NCBI RefSeq assembly: GCF_029931775.1
Contig: NC_079322.1
Coordinates: forward strand, 77,995,326-78,059,325
DNA: 64,000 nucleotides
Direction of reading: 5' to 3'
From: Euleptes europaea
Lineage: Eukaryota; Chordata; Lepidosauria; Squamata; Sphaerodactylidae
The translations under genes and the position numbers were made by a program. The notes beneath the pieces were generated by a model. It saw nothing but the letters and a program-made list of their open reading frames with translations. It did not search any database and was not told the origin of the DNA. This document shows positions 56,001-64,000 of this stretch, piece after piece. Positions within the stretch are counted from its first letter, which is position 1. Each line of letters starts with the position of its first letter.

Positions 56001-59000
56001 ATGGAAACACCCATGACAGCAGCTCCAGTGAGCAGGTTTTAGTCCGAAGGGACCTTGCAAAGAGCAACTGGGCCTACTTCTGTGACTGCTCCAGCCTTTG
56101 GGCCCGCTGGGATCTCAAAGGATTCCTCCCAGGGGAGGGGCCGTGGCTCAGTGACAGAGCATCTGCTTGGCATGCACAAGATCCCAGGTTCAATCCCCGG
56201 CATCTCCAGTTAAAAGGGACTAGGCAAATAGGTGATGTGAAAGACCTCTGCCTGAGACCCTGGAGAGCTGCTGCCAGTCTGAGTAGGCAATTTTGATGGA
56301 CCAAGGGGTCTGATTCAGTAGAAGGCAACTTCACGTGTTCTCCCCAGTTGCACATTTCGCTAGGATCTCCCTTGCCTACTTACTGTGCAGAGCCATTTAT
56401 TTATTTTATTGGATTTCTGACTCACCCTCCCCGGCACAACCGGGCTCAGGGCCAAGTTCTGCTGCGCTCCACTCCCCAAGGAGATTTCCTTTCTCTCAGC
56501 TGGCCTTTGCCTGCTTTGACTGTCTCACTCCCCCTCCCTCAAGCCAGGCACAGTTAAGGGTTGATGCTAGAGATGGCATGGGTTCGATGCTTTCCACCGA
56601 CCCCAAGATGCCATGTCTCCCTTCTCCTTATGGTTACCTTGGGGATTTCCCCCTTGGAGCCCGGGGGTAGTCTCAGGACCCAGAAGTTCCGGTTCTTGAG
56701 CAGGTTCTCCATGTTCTCCAGCCTCCTCTGGAGCATCCCGTACTCCTGGATCAGGGTCCCCAGGACGGCCCACTTGCTCTCCAGCTGGTTCCCAAACTCC
56801 ATGGCCGTCTTCTCACAGTCCAGCAGTTTCTTCTCGGCCGTCCCGGACCGGCCCTCCAGGCTGAGCAGCCGGGTGGCCAGCAAGTCGATCTTCCTCTCCA
56901 TGGCTTGCACGGTGGCCACCACGCTCCAGAGGGAGGCCTCCGCCGTGTGGAGCTGGGCTTCCCGCATGTGGCTCAGCTCGGGGACGAGTGGGGGCTGGAG
57001 AGGCATCAGATGCTGGGCCTCCACGTTCCATTCCTGGATCTGGATCAGGGGATGGGAGGGGGAGAAATGTCAGGACGAGAGGAAGAGAAGAGTTGGTTTT
57101 TATGCCCCGCTTTTACCTTTACCTCTACCTTTAAGGGGTCTTAAACTGGCTTACAAGGAGGGACAGGCAGCATGGTATAGCCCGATCTCGTCAGATCTCA
57201 GAAGCAGGGTCAGCCCTGATTAGTACTTGGATGGGAGACCACCAAGGAACACCAGGGTTGCTATGCAGAGGAAGGCAATGGCAAACCACCTCAGTTAGTC
57301 TCTTGCCTTGAAAACCCTACTGGGTTGCCATAAGTTGGCTGTGACTTAATGGTACTTCACACACACACACACTGCGGCTTACAATCGTCTCCCCTTCCCC
57401 ACAACAGACACCTTGTGAGGTAGGTGGCACTGGAAGAGTTCGGAGAGAGCTGTGATTGGCCCAAGGTCACTCAGCAAGCTTCATGTGGACGAGCGGGGAA
57501 TCGAACCCGAGTCCTCCGCTCTTAACCACTACGCCACGCTGGAGCAATGGCCCTCATCCTTAGACCTTAGAGTTGAATTGCCCCTGCTGTGGTCCACCCT
57601 CTTGAGAAGGGGATGCAGGTCTCCCACGTCATCACATGAACGGGGAAAAGATGGAACCTTTGCTGCTCATGTGAAGGAGTGGAGAATCGAACCTGGTTCT
57701 CCAGATTAGAGTTCGCTGCTCTTAACCACTACACCACGCTGGCTCTCCCCCAGAGCCAGGAGAGCTGGCCAAAGACTCCATCAGCTTCACCAAGACAGAA
57801 GCCGCCAATGGATGACCTTGGCTGAACTGCCAGCAAGGAAACTGAGCCCACAGCCTCCGTTAGTAGAGTAGTTCATAAGGAAGGAACCCAGCATCCTTCC
57901 ACCCTCCTTGGGAAAGGACGAGACAAACAACTTGAGAGATGTGGGTTGGTTTCACATGAACACATGAAGCTGCCTTATACTGCATCAGACCCTGGGTCCA
58001 TCAAAGTCAGTATTGTCTACTCAGACCGGCAGCAGCTCTCCCGGGTCTCAGGCGGAGGTCTTTCACGTCACCTACTTGCCCAGTACCTTTAGCTGGAGAT
58101 GCTGAGGATTGAACCTGGGACCTTCTGCATGCCAAGCAGATGCTCTGCCACCGAGCCACGGCCCCTCCCCACTTCATCCCATCAGACAAGAATGACTCCA
58201 TTTGACTTCGTTGGGTCAGCATCACGGGTAGGCCGTGGCTCAGTGGAAGAGTACCTGCTTTGCGTGTAGGAAGTCCTGGGTTTGATCACCGGCATCTTAC
58301 ACGTCAAGCTGCCTCCTACTCAATCAGACCCTTGGTCCATTGAGGCCAGCCTTGTCTACTCAGACAGGCAGCGGCTCTCCAGGGTCTGAGGCCTTTCCCA
58401 TCACCTACTGCCTTGTCCTTTCAACTGGAGATGTTGGGGATTGAACCTGGGACCTCCTGCATGCACAGGAGATGCTCGCCCAGTGAGCCAAGGCCCCGCC
58501 CAAACAGAATAGGACATGAACACACAGATGAAGCTGCCTTATGCTGAATCAGACCCTCCGTCCATCAGAGTCAGTATTGTCTACCCAGACTGGCAGCAGC
58601 TCTTCAGGGTCTCTGGCGCAGAAATGGCTTTCCCATCACCTGGACCTTTTTAACTGGAGATGCCGGGGACTGAACCTGGGCTCTTCAGCATGCCAAATAG
58701 ATGCTCTACCTCTGAGTCACAGCCCTCCCCGATACATAAGCTGCCTTATACTGAATCAGACCCTTGCTCCACCAAGGTTGGTACTGTCTACTCAGACTGG
58801 CAGCAGCCCTCCAGGGCCTCAGGCAGAGAGGTCTTTCACATCACCTTCTTGCCTGGTCCGTTTAACTGGAGATGCCGGGAATTGAACCTGGGAACTTCTA
58901 CATGCCAAGCAGATCCTTGACCACTGAGCCACAGCCCCTTTCCATAGCTCTCCAGGGCCTCAGACAGAGGTCTTTCACATGACCTACTTGCCTGGTCCCT

Positions 59001-60671
59001 TTAACTGGAGATGCTGCTGGGGATTGAACCTGGGGCCTTCTGCATGCCAAGCAGGTGCCCTGCCACTGCTTGGCATGCAGAAGCATGCCCACTCAGGCAG
59101 AGAGTGGCAGTCCGTATGAAATGGCCGGTCCAAAGGTAGGGATCGTATGGACTTTCAGGATTCATTTATCCTCTTTCAGGGGGTGGGGGCTGTCTGGATC
59201 ATCCAGGTGGTAAAACAAAAGGTGGCAGAGCCCTTAATGGCCGGCTTCCTGGGTGGGGAGGCTGGAATTGGGAAATCTATTCTAATGCCAGTGACATCTA
59301 TCCTAATGCCAAGCAGAGGCTCTGCCACTGAGCCAAGGTCCCTCCCAAACAGCACCGGACACATGAAGCTGCCTTCTACTAAATCAGGACATTGGTTCAT
59401 CGCAGTCAGTGTTGTCCACTCAGACCGGCAGCCGCTCTCCAGGGTCTCCTGCAAAGGACGTTCACGTCATCTCCTGCCCGGTCCTTTTAACTGGAGATGC
59501 TGCTGGGGGTTGAACCTGGGGCCTTCTGCGTGCCAAGCAGAGGCTCTGCCACCCAGCCATGGCTCCTCTCCATGGCTCTCCAGGGTCTCAGGCGGAGGTC
59601 TTTCACATCACCTACCTGCCTCGTCCCTTTTACTGGAGATGCTGCTGGGGATTGAACCTGGCGCCTTCTGCATGCCAAGCAGATGCTCTGCCATTGAGCC
59701 AAAGCCCTTCCCCATGGCTCTCCAGGGTCTCAGGCAGAGGTCTTTCACATCACCTGCCTCGTCCCTTTTACTGGAGACGCTGCTGGGGATTGAACCTGGG
59801 GCCTCCTGCGTGCCAAGCAGAGGCTCTGCCACCCAGCCATGCCATCCCCCCACCCCCCAGAACTTCAGATCCACTCTCTGCCTTGAAGCTGGCTTGATGA
59901 CCTGGGGCTAGCTGCTCTCAGCCGAGCCTACCTCGTAGGGGCGTTGCGAGCCCAAAAGGGAGAACCAGGTCTGCCGGTCCTTAGAATCACAAGGGACCGC
60001 CAAGGTCATCTAGTCCAGCCCTTTGCACAATGCAGGAAACTCACAACCCCCTCCCCCCCCCACATTCCAGTGACCCCTACTCCATGCCCAGAGGAAGGGT
60101 TGGCTAAAGGGGAACCTGCGGGGGGGCTGGAGGTTGAGGGGCTTCGGAGTGCCCCCCCCCTCCCGTGGGCGCCCATCAGCCATGCGGAGACCCCCCCCCC
60201 ATCCCCCATAGTGTGGGGCCTCCTGCAGCAGGCCCGCCCCGCCGGGGGGAGAGGAGCCAAGGGGGAGCCGGGCGCGGGGGGGGGGAGGAAAGAGTTGCGC
60301 CCCCCACCCTCTTTGCACCGCGGCCCCCCCGTGCAATCGCCCAGCCCCCCCCCGCAAGCCCCCTTTGCAAAGGAGCGGCCGAGGCAGCCCGCGCGCGAGA
60401 GGCGGGGGTCCAGCCCCCCCCCTGCAAGAAGGCGCGCCCCCCCCCGAGCCCCTCGACGCGCCCCCCAACCGCCCAACCCAGACCCTCATTTTTTTGGGGG
60501 GGGGTGCATGCATGCGAGGCCTCCGCTCCTCGCCCCTCCCTCCCCCTCCGGGGTCCAACTTCTCCCAGTTCTGCCCCCCCCCGGCCCACCCGCGCTCAGC
60601 ACCCCCCCCTGCAACAAGGAGACCCCCCCCTTGCAGCCCCCACTCACCTGGGCAGGGGCCCATTCAGCCAT
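49338..60671 (-). CDS. ZNF282: Gene C: ZNF282, DUF3669-KRAB-C2H2 repressor
   Basis: Seven minus-strand exons (60671-60648, 57039-56638, 54828-54702, 53873-53754, 51988-51878, 50726-50607, 50056-49338) keep phase throughout and give 540 residues. Residues 9-142 are the DUF3669 coiled-coil region ([36 protein letters not shown]). Residues 143-184 are KRAB-A ([20 protein letters not shown]). Three acidic linker exons follow ([38 protein letters not shown]). Five C2H2 fingers lie at about 385-525, among them [20 protein letters not shown] and [20 protein letters not shown]. Order and wording match mammalian ZNF282 (HUB1) better than ZNF398. Human ZNF282 is about 671 residues with a longer N-terminus and, as I recall it, a fourth linker segment that I cannot find here. 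Known role of the family: nuclear transcriptional repressor. Confidence 0.88.
50090..50380 (+). mobile_element. CR1 LINE 3' end in a ZNF282 intron
   Basis: Antisense to the gene. Starts in the coding end (aggaagaactttctaacagt) and finishes ccaactctatgattctatg. Confidence 0.85.
50607..50726 (-). CDS. ZNF282: ZNF282 acidic linker exon 3
   Basis: Acceptor ccccctcag, donor gtgagt. It encodes [19 protein letters not shown] and is the counterpart of the human segment with [13 protein letters not shown]. Phase 1 at both ends. Confidence 0.85.
50926..51600 (-). mobile_element. CR1 LINE 3' end with a second CR1 inside
   Basis: A copy from about 50,926 to 51,418 is interrupted by another CR1 terminus (51,419-51,577, starting tagaatcatagaatag), after which the first copy resumes with atctttgttgccctcctctg. 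Confidence 0.8.
51878..51988 (-). CDS. ZNF282: ZNF282 acidic linker exon 2
   Basis: Acceptor tcctccgcag, donor gtgact. It encodes [18 protein letters not shown] and ends GIPTDPCA. Phase 1 at both ends. Confidence 0.85.
52071..52252. mobile_element. Short hAT element, 182 bp
   Basis: Ends CAGCGGTGTCAAGCAT and GAGTTCAACACCCCTG, exact duplication CACTAGTT on both sides. Same family as 1362-1534. Confidence 0.85.
52253..52689 (-). other. ZNF282 intron with an old LINE tail
   Basis: A TTTATTTATT run and cctgccctttccctaccatg near 52,480-52,560 look like an L2/CR1-type tail. Nothing else is clear. Confidence 0.35.
52690..52915 (+). mobile_element. tRNA-derived SINE
   Basis: Complete-looking copy: A box tggctcagtgg, B box ggttcaatccc, body and tail (cagtataagcttcatgtg). 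Confidence 0.85.
52916..53384 (-). other. ZNF282 intron, nothing recognised
   Basis: No further linker exon is visible here, although mammalian ZNF282 would lead one to look for a fourth. Confidence 0.35.
53385..53480. mobile_element. Old Penelope-like fragment (weak)
   Basis: gactctcaaaagcttatacc followed by atcttgctggtctcttag resembles a degraded version of the gctcacgaaagctcat...gttagtctttaagg repeat. Its hammerhead-like core is not conserved. Confidence 0.35.
53754..53873 (-). CDS. ZNF282: ZNF282 acidic linker exon 1
   Basis: Acceptor gcggcttcctcag, donor gtgagc. It encodes [20 protein letters not shown] and ends EVAADPCS. Phase 1 at both ends. Confidence 0.85.
53874..54701 (-). other. 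ZNF282 intron, AT-rich
   Basis: No exon or clear repeat is visible between the KRAB exon and the first linker exon. Confidence 0.35.
54702..54828 (-). CDS. ZNF282: ZNF282 KRAB-A exon
   Basis: Exactly 127 bp with acceptor ccatctcag and donor gtacgg. It encodes a well-kept KRAB-A box ([20 protein letters not shown], then ENYESLL), including the EEW residues typical of repressing KRAB boxes. Confidence 0.9.
55020..55350 (+). mobile_element. L2-type LINE 3' end
   Basis: Contains atggaacaacctccccaggg and a tail with ttttgcaagccaccttgagc. Confidence 0.55.
55351..55625 (-). mobile_element. Sauria-type SINE
   Basis: Minus-strand copy, from gttggtttttacatgccgac to cttaaccactacaccatgc. Confidence 0.85.
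55855..55950 (+). mobile_element. CR1-type LINE 3' end (TTCTTATG-tail subfamily)
   Basis: Short terminus with gatccagcagggcctttctt and ttatgttcttatg. Confidence 0.75.
56130..56335 (+). mobile_element. tRNA-derived SINE
   Basis: Complete-looking copy with tggctcagtgacagagc, ggttcaatccc and the tail gattcagtagaaggcaac. Confidence 0.85.
56638..57039 (-). CDS. ZNF282: ZNF282 DUF3669 exon
   Basis: 402 bp (134 codons), phase 0 at both ends. Encodes [20 protein letters not shown], then the predicted coiled coil ([20 protein letters not shown]). The acceptor could be at 57039 or six bases later (57033), because two CAGs lie in phase. Confidence 0.88.
57085..57545 (-). mobile_element. Sauria-type SINE split by a 5S SINE
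   Basis: Tail at 57,085-57,156 and body plus head at 57,376-57,545, separated by the 219-bp insert. Confidence 0.8.
57157..57375 (+). mobile_element. 5S-rRNA-derived SINE with Bov-B-like tail
   Basis: The head (gcccgatctcgtcagatctc, then gtacttggatgggagacc) is 5S rRNA. The 5S box C (gatgggagacc) is intact, but five bases (ctaag) are missing from the box A region (agaag/caggg). The end (ggctgtgacttaatggtact plus CA repeats) resembles Bov-B. GGCTTACAA flanks it on both sides. Confidence 0.85.
57650..57750 (-). mobile_element. Sauria-type SINE head fragment
   Basis: Contains gaatcgaacctggttctcca and taaccactacaccacgctgg, a partial minus-strand head. Confidence 0.7.
57955..59860 (-). repeat. 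Cluster of tRNA-derived SINEs in ZNF282 intron 1
   Basis: About ten heads with bodies follow each other, nearly all on the minus strand (one head at about 58,225-58,290 is plus). Early copies include the tail (gctgccttatactgaatcag); those at 59,460-59,850 are head-plus-body units about 120-140 bp apart, so the cluster grades from separate insertions into a tandem array. Confidence 0.85.
59982..60110 (-). mobile_element. CR1 LINE 3' end
   Basis: Minus-strand terminus (ccgccaaggtcatctagtcc, then ccatgcccagagg) at the edge of the CpG island. Confidence 0.75.
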
Positions 60672-61055
60672 GGCGGCCGGGGGGAGGGAGGCGGGGGCGA
60701 TGCCGGGGGTGGGCGGGCGCGGGGGGGCTCCGGGGGGGCTCCGGGGGGGGGTCCTCGGCGCGGCGGCTGCAGCGATTTGGCGGAGAAAAGCCCAGCGGAA
60801 AACAGGGAGCCCCGCGGCGGGGGCTGGGCGGGGAGGCGCGCCCCCTGCAGGGCCCGCGAGGCACCGCACGCCCGCACGACCCCCGCCCCCCGCCCACGTC
60901 AGGCTTCTGGGGAGGGGGCGGCAGGGGAGGCGACCCGGCCAGCTTCCCTCTGCGCCCAAGCCCCTTTGCAAAGGCGCGCGCCGGGGGCGGGGGGCGGGGG
61001 TCGGGCCCCCCCCCCGGGGGCACTTGGAGACCCCCGGGATTGCGCGGCAACAGGC
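60120..61055 (-). promoter_or_regulatory. CpG island, probable promoter of ZNF282
   Basis: Extremely GC-rich with many C- and G-runs, containing the first coding exon. The plus-strand edge meets the CR1-derived array at about 61,060. Long open frames on both strands are composition effects. Confidence 0.65.
60648..60671 (-). CDS. ZNF282: ZNF282 first coding exon
   Basis: Encodes MAEWAPAQ, ending at CAG|gtgagt in phase 0, and joins in phase to the DUF3669 exon. Chosen because it is an ATG in a CpG island with a good donor at the expected place. Confidence 0.65.
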
Positions 61056-61059
61056 AGGG

Positions 61060-63325
61060 TCAAGGCTGCTGCAGGCAAAGTCTGGCTGGTGGGCTTCCGG
61101 GAGGCCCCTGGTGGGCCGCTGGGGGGACAGACTGCTGGCCTGGGGGGACCTCCTGGGTCTGGTCCAGCAGGGCTTTTCTTAGGTTCTCCCCAGGATCAGA
61201 GGAGCAGGCCTGTTATCTTAGGTGCCCTGGGACACAGGCAGGATGGTGCTGCAGCCGTCTTGCTTGTGGGCTTCCTAGAGGCCCCTGGTTGGCCACGGTG
61301 TGAACAGACTGCTGGACTTGGTGGGCCTGGGTCTGATCCAGCAGGGCCTTTCTTATGTTCTTATGGATACTAGTCATGATGCATACCTGTTCTCTCCAGC
61401 ATCAGAGGAGCATGCCTATTATATTAGGTGCTGTTGAACACAGGCATGATAATGCTGCTGCAGTTGCCTTGTTTGGGGGCTTCCTAGAGGCCCCTGGTTG
61501 GCCACTGTGTGAACAGACTGCTGGACTTGATGGGCCTGGGTCTGATCCAGCAGGGCCTTTCTTGTGTTCTTATGATCTTAGTCATGATGCATACCTATTC
61601 TGTCCAGGATCAGAGGAGCATGCCTATTATATTAGTTGCTGTGGAGCACAGGCAGGATGCTGCTGCTGCAGTTGTCTTGTTTGGGGGCCTCCTGGAGGCA
61701 CCTGGTTGGCCACCACGTGAACAGAGTGCTGGGCTGGATGGGCCTGGGTCTGATCCAGCAGGGCTTTTCTTATGTTCTTATGGATACTGGTCATGATGCA
61801 TATCTGTTCTCTCCAGGACCAGAGGAGCATGCCGAATATATGAAGTACTTTGGAACAGAGGCAGGATGCTGCTGCTGCAGGCGTCTTGTTTGGGGGCTTC
61901 CTAGAGGCCCCTGGTGGGTCACTGTGCGAACACACTGCTGGACTGGATGGGCCTGGGTCTGATCCAGCAGGGCCTTTCTTATGTTCCTATGGAGGATGGG
62001 TCTATCCACGACTACTAGTCCAAATGGATACTAGTCATGATGCATACCTATTCTCTCCAGTATCCAAGGAGCATGCCTATTATAACAAGTGCTGTAGAAC
62101 ACAGGCTGGATAAATGCTGCTGCAGCCGTCTTGTTTGGGGGGCTTCCTGGAGGCCCCTGGTTGGCCACTGTGGACTTGATGGGCCTTGGTCTGATCCAGC
62201 AGGGCCTTTCTTATGTTCTTATGGATACTGGTCATGATGCATACCTGTTCTCTCCAGGACCAGAGGAGCATGCCGAATATATGAAGTGCTTTGGAACACA
62301 GGCAGGATAAATGCTGCTGCAGCCATCTTGTTTGGGGGCTTCCTGGAGGCCCCTGGTTGGCCACTGGGTAACCAGACTGCTGGACTGGATGGGCCTCCTG
62401 GGTCTGATCCGGCAGGGCCGTTCCTTATGTTCTTAACACAGCCTGATCCAGCAGGGCTTTCCTTAGGTTCCTAAGGAGGATGGGTCTATCCATGACTACT
62501 AGTCCAAATGGATATTACCGTAGTCATGATGCATACCTATTCTCTCCAGTATCCAAGGAGCGTGCCTATTATATTAGGTGCTGTGGAACGCAGGCAGGAT
62601 GCTACTGCTGCAGTTGTCTTGTTTGGGGGCTTCCTAGAGGCACCTGGTTGGCCACTGTGCGAACAGACTGCTGGACTTGATGGACCTAAGTCTGAGCCAG
62701 TAGGACCTTTCTTATGTTCTTATGGATACTAGTAATGATGCACACCTATTCTCTCCAGTATCAAGAGGAGTATCCCTATCATATTAGGTGCTGTAAAGGA
62801 ACACAGGCAGGATAAATGCTGCTGCAGCCGTCTTGTTTGTGGGCTTCCTAGAGGCCCCTGGTCGGCCACTGTGTGAACAGACTGCTGGGCTGGATGGGCC
62901 TGGGTCTGATCCAGCAGGGCCGTTTCTTATGTTCTTATTGAGGACAAGTCTATCCATGGCTACTAGGCAAAATGGATACTAGTCATGATGCAGACCTATT
63001 CACTCCAGTATCAAAGGAATATGTCCATTATATTAGGTGCTTTGGACCACAAGACAGGATAAATGCTGCTGCAGTCGTCTTGCTTGTGGGCTTCCTGGAG
63101 GCACCTGGGGGGACAGACTGCTGGACTGGATGGGCCTTGGTTTGACCCAGCAGGGCCTTTCTTATGAGCTTGCCTATTAGGTACTGTGGTGCTGCTGCAG
63201 TCATCTTCTTTGTGGGCTTCCTGGAGGCCCCTGGTTGGCCCCTGGGTGAACAGACTGCTGGACTGGATGGACTTTGGTCTGATCCAGCAGGGCTTTCCTT
63301 ATGTTCTTATTACAGACATTGGCTC
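61060..63325 (+). repeat. Tandem array of CR1-type 3' ends
   Basis: About 11-12 copies of the same CR1-type terminus, spaced roughly 190-240 bp. Each has variants of atactagtcatgatgcatac, cttgtttgggggcttcctag and gatccagcagggcctttctt, then ttatgttcttatgg. All are plus-oriented and head to tail, which is not expected for independent insertions. Confidence 0.9.
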
Positions 63326-63549
63326 CCCTGGAGGGCAGTCTTCGTGGCGTTGCCCAAAGCCCCTCCCCTCCCAACACCTGCACCCCCCAATCTGCACCCT
63401 CAAGTCTCTAGGAATTTCCCAACCCCAGAGCTGGCAACCCTAACGCCAGTGCTGGGGAGGCAATAAAAAGGACGGGTTGTAGCCCTTTGGGGACCGTCTG
63501 GAAGGCCCTTATGAACCATGAGTCTGATACAGCGTGACTGCCATAATGT
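63326..63549. other. AGGGTTGCCA-type MITE remnant and spacer
   Basis: ctaggaatttcccaacccc and ctggcaaccctaa near 63,410-63,440 are the end of that MITE family. Confidence 0.5.
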
Positions 63550-63850
63550 TCAGAACCTCAGACAAGCCCTGCTGGATCCATCCAGTCCAGCATCCCGCCT
63601 CACACAGTGGCCAACCAGTTCCTCTGGAGGTCCAACAACAGGGCAGAGAGGCCAAGGCCTTCCTCTGATGTTGCCTCCTGGCACTGGGAGTCAGAGGTTG
63701 ACTGCCCCTGAATGTGGAGGTTCCCATTAGTCACCATGGCTCGTAGCCACTGATAGGCCTCTCCGCCATGAATCTGTCTAATTCCCTTTTAAAGCCATCT
63801 ATGCCTGTGGCCATCACTACATCCTCTGGCAGCGTATTCCACATGTTCTT
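63550..63850 (-). mobile_element. CR1-type LINE 3' part
   Basis: Segments gccctgctggatccatcc, then ccagttcctctggaggtcc and ttgactgcccctgaatgtgg, follow the order seen at 25,740-25,925. Confidence 0.6.
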
Positions 63851-64000
63851 AAGGGCACGTTTACATGCTAGGTATTTAAATGTTTAAAAACACATTCCCA
63901 TTAAAGCACGTGGCCACAATAAAACTGCCAGTCTCCAAGGGGCCACAAGACTCCCAGTGGTTTAAGCACACAAGCATCTCATGAGCACATGTAAGCCACC

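Noticed and set aside
59944-61373. Open frames of about 400 codons across the ZNF282 island
   Set aside because: Same composition effect, on several frames and both strands, crossing a CR1 fragment and the promoter.
1-64000. CRISPR arrays, operons or prokaryotic systems
   Set aside because: Sequence is vertebrate nuclear DNA with introns and retroelements; tandem repeats here lack unique equal-length spacers.

Overview
This looks like squamate reptile (lizard-type) nuclear DNA. The evidence is 5'-truncated Bov-B LINEs, CR1, L2 and L1 LINEs, tRNA-derived SINEs of lizard type, 5S-derived SINEs, many short hAT elements with 8-bp target duplications, Penelope-like hairpin insertions, and intron-rich vertebrate zinc-finger genes. 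The species cannot be named from the sequence. I assembled three protein genes by hand from splice sites and reading phase.

Layout. 1-6.7 kb is nested LINE and hAT debris. 6.7-9.6 kb is a tandem array of tRNA-like SINE heads running into a CpG island (9.5-10.4 kb). The island is the probable promoter and first exon of gene A, a plus-strand Myb/SANT-like, coiled-coil, AT-hook protein coded at 14,875-18,909 in three exons. Gene B (minus, 35,933 to 22,569) is a KRAB C2H2 zinc-finger gene: an 8-codon first exon in a CpG island, a 127-bp KRAB-A exon and a 2.1-kb finger exon. It converges tail to tail on gene A. 36.2-49 kb is repeat-dense and shows no gene; it includes a hAT element of 2.2 kb nested inside other repeats. 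Gene C (minus, 60,671 to 49,338) is a seven-exon DUF3669-KRAB-C2H2 gene that I identify as ZNF282. Its first exon lies in a CpG island at 60.1-61.0 kb, and 61.0-64.0 kb is a CR1-derived tandem array followed by a CR1 fragment.

All three genes encode probable sequence-specific DNA-binding nuclear regulators. Genes B and C share an unusual plan: an 8-codon phase-0 first exon, then a 127-bp KRAB-A exon ending in phase 1. This suggests a common origin in a KRAB zinc-finger cluster like that on human 7q36.

The most striking pattern is that each of the three CpG-island promoters sits beside a tandem array built from a retroelement end: SINE heads for gene A, a 79-bp CR1-derived minisatellite with G-quadruplex potential for gene B, and CR1 3' ends for gene C, which also has a SINE cluster in intron 1. 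Other notable items are a perfect 110-bp palindrome in the first island, hammerhead-ribozyme-like motifs in Penelope-like hairpins, and a SINE abutting a coding splice donor.
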